Shown one piece after another: positions 1 to 5,228 of a DNA stretch of 5,607 nt. The DNA lies in assembly GCA_029864225.1 (NCBI GenBank), contig JAOTTU010000129.1, positions 1-5,607 of the forward strand, written 5' to 3'. A program made the translations under genes and the position numbers. This stretch comes from Gammaproteobacteria bacterium. Lineage in GTDB: Bacteria; Pseudomonadota; Gammaproteobacteria; UBA9214. Within the stretch, counting starts at the first letter, position 1, and each line of letters starts with the position of its first letter. Under the pieces are notes generated by a model. The model was not told the DNA's origin and made no database searches. It worked only from the letters and a program-made list of their open reading frames with translations.

Positions 1-1872
1 GCCGCAGCTGCTGTCAAGCGGGCCATCAACACACCGCGTCGGCCCGTAACGGTCAAGCGTTCCGCCGGCCGTGCCGCCTCGCTGGCGCGCCGCGAGGCGA
101 TGTCCTCGCGTGGCAAGGCCGGGATCAGCAAGAACGGCATGTCGGTCGCGCAGACGGCGCGGGCCGGCAACCCCAACCTGTCCAGTCGCGAGCTGGCCAG
201 GTCGGTGCGCGAGCAGCGCAGCATCAACGGCGCCTCCGGGCACAAGAAATCCGCGCCCTGCGGGCGCGTGCGTCCGAAGGCGGTGGTGGAAACCGGAGCG
301 GCTGAGGACCAGCCGTGGAAGGTGGGCGCCAGTGAAACCAGCCGCGGCCAGACCGTTACCGGCACCATGGTGGGTCGCAGCCCCAGTGTTACGGGCGATG
401 AGCCCAGCACCTGTCGCGGCGTTACCGGCACCGAGTACCTGGGTGCGGATATCTTCCGCAATTTTTGCCAGAGCGATCCGAAAGCCACGCCACGCAAGGT
501 CAGCGTGACGCAGACCTCGCACGGCAACCCCGTGAGCGGCAACAAGGTAGGGCGCGGTGCCAACGTGACTGGCAACGAAGCGGGTACCTGCAAGCGGGTG
601 ACCGGCAACGAGTACATCACGGCCGAGCAGTCGCAGGCCTATTGCGGCGAATTCCTCACCAAGGGACCGCGCAAGGTCACGCAGAAAGAGACACGCAAGG
701 GCAAGGTCATGACCGGTTCCAATGTCGGTCGTTCCGAGAAGGTCACGGGCGACGAGCCCGGCATGAACCGGGTGCTGACCGGTACCCAGTACACCGAGCC
801 CTCCGACATCGGCTCCGCGCCGGCGAAGGTCGGTGCCAGCACCACACTTCGCGGCGGCAGCGTCACCGGCACCACGGTGGGACGCCGCGAGCGCATGACC
901 GGTGACGAGGCCGGCAGCTGCCGCAATGTGACCGGCGATGATTACGTCGGCCAGGAGCAGTTCGACAGTTTCTGCAACAGTGCTCCGCAGCCACAGGACA
1001 ACAAGGTCGGGGTTTCCGCGACCCTCAAGGGCAAGGCCGTCACCGGCACCATGACGGGGCGCTCCGGCCAGGTCACCGGCGATGAGCCGGGCTCCTGCAA
1101 GGCCGTTACCGGCACGCCGTACGCCGGCATGGACCAGTACCAGGGCTTCTGCTCTGCGGACGATGCTGCAGCCGCCAGCGCGCGTACCCGCCCGCTGCGC
1201 AGCACCCCCGGATCGGTCATGACCGGCCTGCAGCCGGGCGTTGGCGGCAAGGCGACCGGCGACCGCAAGGGCGCCTGCGAACCGGTGTCAGGTACTCCGT
1301 ACGTCGGTGCCGACCAGTTCGCCGATGCCTGTCCCGCCACTCCTGCCGATACCGCCAGCCCGGATTTTCCGCAGCCGGTGGTGGCAACGTTGCAGCAGTT
1401 CAGCGTGGCCTCGCCGTCAGGCGGCGCGCAGCGCGCGCTGGGTTCCACGGGCGTAACCGGCAACCAGTACGAGCAGGGTCATATCACTGGTCCGTTCGGC
1501 ATGGCGACCGGCAAGGTCACCGGCACCGAGGAGGCACGTTTCGGCAGTGACTCTGTGCAGGCTGCCGGATTGCAGCCCGTCGTGGCCGAGGAGGTTGAAG
1601 GTCGCGTCAAGGGGCGCATCACCGGCGAGGGCCAGGACGCCGGCCTGAAGATCACCGGTGATGACTGGGAACGCAGTAGCCGCATGACGGGTACGGAAGG
1701 GGTCTCCGCGACCCGCCGTAACCCGACCCTGCGTCAGAGGCCGGAACATACGATGGCCGTTGTGCAGAAACGCAACGAGGAACTGCCGATCCCGACCAGC
1801 AAGGTAACGGGCGGGAGCGGTAATACCGAGAAGGGCTCCCTCGTCACGTATTCAGGAGGTGCTCGCGGCTAA
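1..1872 (+). CDS. csoS2: CsoS2 carboxysome scaffold protein, 3' part (N-terminus outside window)
   Basis: CsoS2 is the long, largely disordered scaffold that links Rubisco to the alpha-carboxysome shell. The frame is open from base 1 to the TAA at 1870-1872 (623 residues), so the start lies upstream; the ATG at 100 is internal. Residues 23-41 (GRAASLARREAMSSRGKAG) look like one of the Arg-rich N-terminal repeats that bind Rubisco, and residues 60-74 form another charged helix-like stretch. Residues 107-444 hold six M repeats built on V/ITG triplets, GRS/GR turns and paired cysteines. Residues 445-623 form the C-terminal region, with further TG motifs and a terminal YSGGARG peptide; this region anchors to the inner shell face. 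The family is usually about 750-900 residues, so roughly the first 150-250 are missing. The identification rests on repeat architecture and on csoSCA following. A short isoform made by frameshifting is known in some relatives; I see no convincing slippery site here. Confidence 0.97.
   Translation, partial: AAAAVKRAINTPRRPVTVKRSAGRAASLARREAMSSRGKAGISKNGMSVAQTARAGNPNLSSRELARSVREQRSINGASGHKKSAPCGRVRPKAVVETGAAEDQPWKVGASETSRGQTVTGTMVGRSPSVTGDEPSTCRGVTGTEYLGADIFRNFCQSDPKATPRKVSVTQTSHGNPVSGNKVGRGANVTGNEAGTCKRVTGNEYITAEQSQAYCGEFLTKGPRKVTQKETRKGKVMTGSNVGRSEKVTGDEPGMNRVLTGTQYTEPSDIGSAPAKVGASTTLRGGSVTGTTVGRRERMTGDEAGSCRNVTGDDYVGQEQFDSFCNSAPQPQDNKVGVSATLKGKAVTGTMTGRSGQVTGDEPGSCKAVTGTPYAGMDQYQGFCSADDAAAASARTRPLRSTPGSVMTGLQPGVGGKATGDRKGACEPVSGTPYVGADQFADACPATPADTASPDFPQPVVATLQQFSVASPSGGAQRALGSTGVTGNQYEQGHITGPFGMATGKVTGTEEARFGSDSVQAAGLQPVVAEEVEGRVKGRITGEGQDAGLKITGDDWERSSRMTGTEGVSATRRNPTLRQRPEHTMAVVQKRNEELPIPTSKVTGGSGNTEKGSLVTYSGGARG
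319..1332 (+). repeat. Six CsoS2 middle-region (M) repeats, coding
   Basis: Six in-frame copies of a roughly 50-codon unit lie at about 319-468, 496-645, 673-816, 826-975, 1003-1152 and 1198-1332. Four of them (1, 2, 4, 5) are exactly 150 bases. The unit reads roughly KVG-S-T-GxxVTGxxVGR, then VTGDExGxCxxVTGxxY, then a final FC or YC. Copies 1, 2, 4, 5 and 6 each carry two cysteines at equivalent positions. Copy 3 has neither: Asn replaces the first and its end is shortened. Copy 6 is degenerate at its start and ends AC rather than FC. In the family, the M region contacts shell hexamers and influences shell curvature and carboxysome size. Confidence 0.93.
1854..1860 (+). promoter_or_regulatory. 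Strong Shine-Dalgarno-like AGGAGGT inside the csoS2 3' end
   Basis: AGGAGGT sits within the codons for the YSGGARG tail of CsoS2. It is 30 bases before the csoSCA ATG at 1891, much farther than the usual 5-9 bases, and no usable start codon lies at normal distance: the same frame hits the csoS2 stop at 1870. It may recruit or hold ribosomes for reinitiation on csoSCA. It may equally be a by-product of the Ser-Gly-Gly codons. Confidence 0.35.
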
Positions 1873-1890
1873 CACGCGATCCAGGCATCC

Positions 1891-3417
1891 ATGTTGAACG
1901 CACGCAACAGACATCATCGCGCCATGATCCGGCCCAGTCCGGCCGCGCCGCGCGGTCGTCCCGGTGACCGCACGGCACGGCTGACGCCGGCCGCATCCGG
2001 TGCCGGTGTGCGTTATGCGGGCAGACATCCCCTGGTGCACGGCGACGAGAATACGCATCTCTACAACTACGAGCGCAGTGTCAAGGAGGCGTTCGACTGC
2101 ATCGTGCCGACGCTGAAACAGATTTCCGCGCTCCAGCATGAAGCCGATTTCGTGCAGCAGGCGCAGAAGCTTGCTGCTGCACACCTGGGTTTCGATCTGC
2201 CACAGGTGCTGCTGGAGGACGCCTGGGTCGAACAGCTCGACATGCGCGGCCTGTTTGCCTGGTGCGTGTTCGAGACCTATCACCGCTTCTGTGACGAGGT
2301 GTTTACGCGTGATCCGCTGGGCGAAAACAGTGACGAGCAGTTCCAGGCCCTCCTGCAGGAGTGCGGTTTCCACCTGCTCGACGTGTCGCCGTGCGCGGAC
2401 GGGCGCCTGGCGCACGTGATTCGCTACGTGCTGCGTCTGCCTTACAAGGCCGTGCGTCGCCGGTCCTATGCGGGCGCGATGTTCGATATCGATGACAGCC
2501 TCGGCAAGTGGGTCGAGACCGAGCTGGTACGTTACCGGGAAGGCATACCCAACACCGCCGATGAACCGACCCGTTACCTGAAGGCCGTGGTTTATCACCA
2601 CAGTTCGGTTGACCCGGCACATGAAGGTTGCGCTGCGCATGGATCCGATACCCGCAAGGCGGCGCAGGGCGGGCTTGATCGCCTGACAGGCTTCCAGCAG
2701 GCCGTGCAGAACACGCATTGCTGCGGCGCATCCATCGATTGCCTGCTGATCGGCATGGACACCGATACCGACGCGATCCGTATCCATATGCCGGACGCCA
2801 GCGGAGGCATCGACCTGGAGAATTATATCGACAGCCTGGAGGTGTATGACGCCACCGTGGGCATGAGTGCAAGCCAGGCAGGTCAGTGGATCGCCGGGCA
2901 CGTCAGGGAGCGTGGCGGCGAGGCGCTGGGGGACGGAATGGCGCGATTCATCGATCATCTGCTGACCAACAATCTCTCGCAGGTCGATTACGTCCGCAGC
3001 TACTACGGAGGTCATTACAGCGATATAGGCCATGCCGAGCGTTTCATCGGCGCCGGCATCGGCTTCGAGGAAGTGCAGCTGCGCAACCTGACGTTTTTTG
3101 CCTACATGAATACCGTCGAGGAAGCGGCCAGGGACCTGGATGTCGGTATCATGATTTTCACCGGTCTCAACGTATCTCACGGTCTGCCTGTGCCTGTCGT
3201 GGTGCGCTTCGATTTTCACGGCAAGGTGCCGGGGGCACGGGAACGTGCCGAGGAGCATTGCCACCGTGTGGCGGACGCGTTGCATGAGCGCTATCGCGAA
3301 CTGAGCGATCGTGGGTTGCTGCACACCCTGCAGGTCGTCCGCGATGTCAGCGCGGCCGAACGAATTGAAATTCTGGATTGCTCCGTCAAAACGGGCGCGG
3401 AAGCAGGAGCGCACTGA
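1891..3417 (+). CDS. csoSCA: CsoSCA, carboxysomal carbonic anhydrase (beta-type, diverged)
   Basis: CsoSCA dehydrates bicarbonate to CO2 inside the carboxysome. The protein has 508 residues; the H. neapolitanus enzyme is about 514. Zinc ligands are visible: Cys168 in the CADGR motif, His236 and Cys247 in YHHSSVDPAHEGCAAH. The 11-residue step from His to Cys matches the His242/Cys253 pair described for H. neapolitanus. Asp170 and Arg172 form the catalytic dyad. Other family landmarks are MFDIDDSL, YREGIPNTADEPTRYLK, CCGASID, GMDTDTDAIR, NNLSQVDYV and DIGHAERFI. By analogy, residues about 50-150 are a helical domain, about 150-390 the catalytic domain, and the rest a degenerate second copy without zinc ligands. 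Residues 1-50 are Arg/Pro/Ala-rich and probably disordered; the equivalent tail binds Rubisco in H. neapolitanus. The 1891 start keeps that tail; ATG 1924 is an alternative. Both have weak ribosome sites. It lies 18 bases after csoS2 in the same frame. Confidence 0.97.
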   Translation: MLNARNRHHRAMIRPSPAAPRGRPGDRTARLTPAASGAGVRYAGRHPLVHGDENTHLYNYERSVKEAFDCIVPTLKQISALQHEADFVQQAQKLAAAHLGFDLPQVLLEDAWVEQLDMRGLFAWCVFETYHRFCDEVFTRDPLGENSDEQFQALLQECGFHLLDVSPCADGRLAHVIRYVLRLPYKAVRRRSYAGAMFDIDDSLGKWVETELVRYREGIPNTADEPTRYLKAVVYHHSSVDPAHEGCAAHGSDTRKAAQGGLDRLTGFQQAVQNTHCCGASIDCLLIGMDTDTDAIRIHMPDASGGIDLENYIDSLEVYDATVGMSASQAGQWIAGHVRERGGEALGDGMARFIDHLLTNNLSQVDYVRSYYGGHYSDIGHAERFIGAGIGFEEVQLRNLTFFAYMNTVEEAARDLDVGIMIFTGLNVSHGLPVPVVVRFDFHGKVPGARERAEEHCHRVADALHERYRELSDRGLLHTLQVVRDVSAAERIEILDCSVKTGAEAGAH

Positions 3418-3674
3418 TGAAGATTTGCCAGGTAGAGAAACCGCTGGTTGCTACCAACCGCATTCCGGGGCTGGAGCACAAGCACATGAAGGTCGTGCGC
3501 GACGGCAGTGCCCAGATGGTCGCGGTCGATGTGGTCGGCGCAAAACCCGGCGACTGGGTCATCTGTGTCGGCAGTTCCGCGGCGCGCGAGGCGGCCGGCA
3601 GCAAGGAATACCCGAGTGATTTCACCATTGTCGGCATCATCGACAACTGGCAGCCGGAAGAGGCGGGGCAGTAA
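3417..3674 (+). CDS. csoS4A: CsoS4A carboxysome vertex pentamer protein (BMC-P)
   Basis: This 85-residue protein of the EutN/CcmL (BMC-P) family forms pentamers that cap the twelve vertices of the icosahedral shell. It begins MKICQVEKPLVATNRIPGL and contains the family landmarks GDWVICVGSSAARE (around residues 45-58) and DFTIVGIIDNW near the end. Length matches known CsoS4A proteins of about 80-85 residues. The start at 3417 was chosen over an upstream in-frame ATG at 3378 because the protein then begins with the family's MKI-QVEK sequence and an AGGAG lies at 3405-3409, seven bases before it. The ATG overlaps the csoSCA stop by one base (TGATG), so translation is probably coupled. It is the first of a tandem BMC-P pair; the second copy differs clearly in sequence. 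Confidence 0.97.
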   Translation: MKICQVEKPLVATNRIPGLEHKHMKVVRDGSAQMVAVDVVGAKPGDWVICVGSSAAREAAGSKEYPSDFTIVGIIDNWQPEEAGQ

Positions 3675-3958
3675 TGGATATCATGCGGGCTGAAGATACG
3701 CTGGTTTGTACGAATAGGTCGTTCGGCTTGCAGCATACCAGCCTGCGTGTATTGCGCGACCGCTACGGCAAAATGCAGGTTGCCGTCGACCCGGTCGGTG
3801 TACGCAAGGGGAACTGGGTTTTTACCGTGAGCGGTTCCGCTGCACGTTATGGCGCGGGGAATTTCGAGATCCTGACTGATCTCACCATTGGCGGAATTAT
3901 CGATTTCTGGGAGGCTGAGAACGATCAGCCGACCGGTAAAACAGTAGCAACGGGTTAG
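3674..3958 (+). CDS. csoS4B: CsoS4B carboxysome vertex pentamer protein (BMC-P)
   Basis: This second EutN/CcmL-type vertex protein, 94 residues, is paralogous to its upstream neighbour. Landmarks are MDIMRAEDTLVCTNRS at the start, GNWVFTVSGSAARYGAGNFEILTD in the middle and LTIGGIIDFWE near residue 75-80. It keeps the same fold pattern as CsoS4A but has SGSAAR where CsoS4A has GSSAAR, the distinction expected between B and A types. The start at 3674 overlaps the csoS4A stop by one base (TAATG), so it probably depends on coupled translation; only a weak purine-rich stretch precedes it. ATG 3683 is also in frame, but the MDIM beginning resembles the family better. The last 12 or so residues (polar, Gly/Thr-rich) extend past the conserved domain and are probably flexible. 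Confidence 0.96.
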   Translation: MDIMRAEDTLVCTNRSFGLQHTSLRVLRDRYGKMQVAVDPVGVRKGNWVFTVSGSAARYGAGNFEILTDLTIGGIIDFWEAENDQPTGKTVATG

Positions 3959-3976
3959 TCGTTGTAATAATTTTTA
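3947..3976 (+). terminator. Weak hairpin plus T-run after csoS4B (possible attenuator or processing site)
   Basis: GCAACG at 3947-3952 can pair with CGTTGT at 3960-3965 (five Watson-Crick pairs and one G-U) around a seven-base loop that contains the csoS4B stop codon. AATAATTTTT follows at 3966-3975. The arrangement resembles a weak intrinsic terminator, but the stem is short and only moderately GC-rich. Partial termination or RNA processing here would separate the transcript of the low-copy vertex proteins from that of the abundant facet proteins. Not proven. Confidence 0.3.
3963..3971 (+). promoter_or_regulatory. Candidate extended -10 promoter for csoS1
   Basis: TGTAATAAT fits an extended -10 element (TGn followed by AATAAT, five of six matches to TATAAT). 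No good -35 hexamer lies 16-18 bases upstream, which extended -10 promoters can tolerate. It sits in the only clearly AT-rich gap of the operon and would start transcription about 35-40 bases before the first csoS1 gene. This is an inference; it overlaps the possible hairpin terminator. Confidence 0.3.
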
Positions 3977-4002
3977 CGAGTAAGTATCCAACTTAACAAC
4001 CT

Positions 4003-4008
4003 AGGAGA
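4003..4008 (+). promoter_or_regulatory. Strong ribosome binding site of first csoS1
   Basis: AGGAGA lies seven bases before the ATG at 4016, in an AT-rich leader likely to be unstructured. It contrasts with the weak or coupled starts of csoSCA and csoS4B and fits the high copy number of facet hexamers in the shell. Confidence 0.8.
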
Positions 4009-4015
4009 TAGTAAG

Positions 4016-4333
4016 ATGGCAAATGACAATTATGGCATTGCACTGGGAATGATCGAGACCCGTGGGCTGGTCCCGGCGATTGAAGCTGCGGATGCCATGA
4101 CCAAGGCGGCAGAAGTTCGTCTGATCGGTCGTGAGTTCGTTGGTGGTGGTTACGTGACCGTGCTGGTGCGTGGTGAAACCGGTGCTGTCAACGCAGCAGT
4201 TCGTGCCGGCGCTGATGCCTGCGAACGTGTTGGTGACGGCCTCGTCGCTGCCCACATCATTGCCCGTCCGCACCGCGAAGTTGAGCCGGTTCTGCCGACT
4301 GGTGGTGGCTCGGGTAGCGCTAAGGCTGCCTGA
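4016..4333 (+). CDS. csoS1: CsoS1 major shell protein (BMC-H hexamer), copy 1
   Basis: This 105-residue protein has a single bacterial microcompartment (BMC-H) domain; its hexamers tile the flat facets of the shell and their central pores pass small metabolites such as bicarbonate and RuBP. Landmarks are YGIALGMIETRGLVPAIEAAD at the start of the domain, edge Lys30, the pore loop FVGGG at 41-45, VRGETGAVNAAVRAG, and the ARPH stretch with edge Arg84. The variable tail after VEPVL is GGGSGSAKAA-like, short and flexible. Residues 6-86 are identical to those of the next gene. Which CsoS1 letter (A, B or C) it corresponds to cannot be told from sequence reading. The gene has its own strong ribosome site and possibly its own promoter, which suits the most abundant shell component. 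Confidence 0.98.
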   Translation: MANDNYGIALGMIETRGLVPAIEAADAMTKAAEVRLIGREFVGGGYVTVLVRGETGAVNAAVRAGADACERVGDGLVAAHIIARPHREVEPVLPTGGGSGSAKAA

Positions 4334-4364
4334 AACTAGTAGTATTTTCCGATAAAGATCAAAC

Positions 4365-4370
4365 AGGAGA
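4365..4370 (+). promoter_or_regulatory. Strong ribosome binding site of second csoS1
   Basis: AGGAGA lies eight bases before the ATG at 4379 in a 45-base gap that is otherwise A/T-rich and holds nothing else I can recognise. It is the same core sequence as that used by the first csoS1 copy. Confidence 0.8.
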
Positions 4371-4378
4371 AATCGACC

Positions 4379-4693
4379 ATGGCCACTGAAAAATATGGCA
4401 TTGCCCTCGGCATGATTGAAACCCGCGGGCTGGTTCCCGCCATCGAGGCGGCGGATGCCATGACCAAGGCCGCCGAGGTTCGCCTCATCGGGCGCGAATT
4501 CGTCGGTGGCGGTTATGTCACAGTCTTGGTGCGTGGTGAAACCGGTGCTGTCAACGCCGCCGTGCGTGCGGGTGCAGATGCCTGTGAGCGCGTTGGTGAC
4601 GGTCTGGTTGCGGCGCACATCATTGCCCGCCCGCATATCGAGGTTGAACCCGTGCTGAGTGAGTCAAGCGGCAATCGTCCGCAGCGCAGCTGA
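4379..4693 (+). CDS. csoS1: CsoS1 major shell protein (BMC-H hexamer), copy 2
   Basis: This second BMC-H shell protein has 104 residues. It differs from the preceding copy only at residues 3-5 (TEK against NDN), residue 87 (Ile for Arg) and in the tail after VEPVL, which here is SESSGNRPQRS. The pore loop FVGGG, edge Lys30 and Arg84 are all kept. Despite protein identity over residues 6-86, about 43 of those 81 codons differ, all synonymously by my hand count. The duplication is therefore old or recoded, not a recent copy. Codons 51-59 (GTG CGT GGT GAA and onward) are an identical patch within a 31-base shared run. The two proteins could form mixed hexamers with different tails exposed. Bacteria of this group commonly carry two or three csoS1 genes in tandem. 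Confidence 0.98.
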   Translation: MATEKYGIALGMIETRGLVPAIEAADAMTKAAEVRLIGREFVGGGYVTVLVRGETGAVNAAVRAGADACERVGDGLVAAHIIARPHIEVEPVLSESSGNRPQRS

Positions 4694-4701
4694 TACCTGT
4701 G

Positions 4702-4729
4702 GTCGCCTAACGACTGACTGATCTGTCGT
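4702..4729 (+). promoter_or_regulatory. Two competing small hairpins between csoS1 and the ferritin-like gene
   Basis: GTCG at 4702-4705 can pair with CGAC at 4711-4714 (loop five). Alternatively ACGAC at 4710-4714 can pair with GTCGT at 4725-4729 (loop ten), which ends one base before the next start codon. The two pairings exclude each other. Stems are only 4-5 base pairs and no T-run follows, so chance is possible. The next gene has no Shine-Dalgarno here, so structure over its start could lower its translation. Confidence 0.2.
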
Positions 4730-4730
4730 C

Positions 4731-5168
4731 ATGTCAATTGCCAGTGCTGATCAGCATGTTCTCGGCTACCTCGGCCGCGGCCTGAGCCTCGAGCTCTCCG
4801 CGGTACAGCTCTACAGTACCCAGGCGAGGCTTGTGGATACCTGGGGGCTGGCCGAGGTGGCCGGGAAACTGAGCGCTGAGGCCGGCGAGGAACTTGGACA
4901 TGCGGAACGGATCATCAGCCGGATGCTGGCGCTGGGTGTGGCGCCGAACGCATCGCAACTGCGTCCGGTCAAGCTGGGCGCCGATCTGCGGTCGTTGCTG
5001 GAGCATGATTATGCCTTTGAAAAGGAGCTGGTAAAGCTTTATTCAGACGCAAGCAGTCACTGCAAGCGCATTGGTGACCTGGATAACCGTCTGTTTTTCG
5101 AGGCATTACTGGCCGAAGAGCAGGCGCATGCCGACACCCTGGAGAAGTGGCTGCAGGAATTGCAATAG
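4731..5168 (+). CDS. Bacterioferritin-like diiron ferritin protein of the cso operon
   Basis: This 145-residue four-helix ferritin-like protein is close to bacterioferritin (about 158 residues). All six diiron ligands known from E. coli Bfr (Glu18, Glu51, His54, Glu94, Glu127, His130) are found here shifted by exactly three: Glu21, Glu54, His57, Glu97, Glu130, His133, in the motifs EELGH and EEQAH. The residue matching the haem ligand Met52 is Leu55, so classical Bfr haem binding is unlikely. The C-terminus is about 15 residues shorter, ending soon after helix four. The start at 4731 gives the usual N-terminal helix; no clear ribosome site precedes it. Genes like this follow csoS1 in several proteobacterial cso operons and are annotated as bacterioferritin, but a carboxysome role has not been established to my knowledge. 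Iron storage, ferroxidase or peroxide/oxygen scavenging are all possible. It may form a cage or a smaller assembly. Confidence 0.88.
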   Translation: MSIASADQHVLGYLGRGLSLELSAVQLYSTQARLVDTWGLAEVAGKLSAEAGEELGHAERIISRMLALGVAPNASQLRPVKLGADLRSLLEHDYAFEKELVKLYSDASSHCKRIGDLDNRLFFEALLAEEQAHADTLEKWLQELQ

Positions 5169-5170
5169 CC

Positions 5171-5199
5171 GGGTATTCGGGTATTCTGGTGTTGAATAC
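5171..5199 (+). repeat. Tandem 8-base repeat with inverted partner
   Basis: GGGTATTC occurs twice back to back (5171-5178 and 5179-5186). GAATAC at 5194-5199 is the inverse of its last six bases, so either copy can form a six-base-pair stem; the nearer one leaves a seven-base loop. There is no T-run after it. It fills much of the 60-base gap between the ferritin-like and acRAF-like genes and might stabilise, process or attenuate the transcript. It could also be chance. Confidence 0.35.
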
Positions 5200-5228
5200 T
5201 AGGGTCAGCAGTAGTGGAGAGACCGGTA

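Noticed and set aside
100..102. ATG as the start of csoS2
   Set aside because: The frame is open back to base 1 and residues upstream complete a CsoS2 N-repeat, so the gene starts before the window.
71..508. Alternative + frame open at the start of csoS2
   Set aside because: Arg/Pro/Ala-rich shadow of the CsoS2 frame with no domain pattern.
319..1332. CRISPR-like or noncoding direct repeats
   Set aside because: The periodicity is about 150-177 bases, degenerate at DNA level and conserved as protein; it is the CsoS2 M-repeat region.
942..1463. Open frames on the - strand within csoS2 (also 639-926 and 1417-1749)
   Set aside because: The translations are low-complexity products of the repeat-coding strand. 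CsoS2 repeats on the + strand explain the sequence.
1852..3414. A 520-residue open frame on the - strand, antisense to nearly all of csoSCA
   Set aside because: It mirrors csoSCA codon by codon in GC-rich DNA; its translation has no recognisable family pattern, while the + strand carries clear CsoSCA motifs.
4001..4636. A 211-residue - strand frame spanning both csoS1 genes
   Set aside because: It contains an internal duplication only because it is the complement of the csoS1 duplicates; no independent signal.
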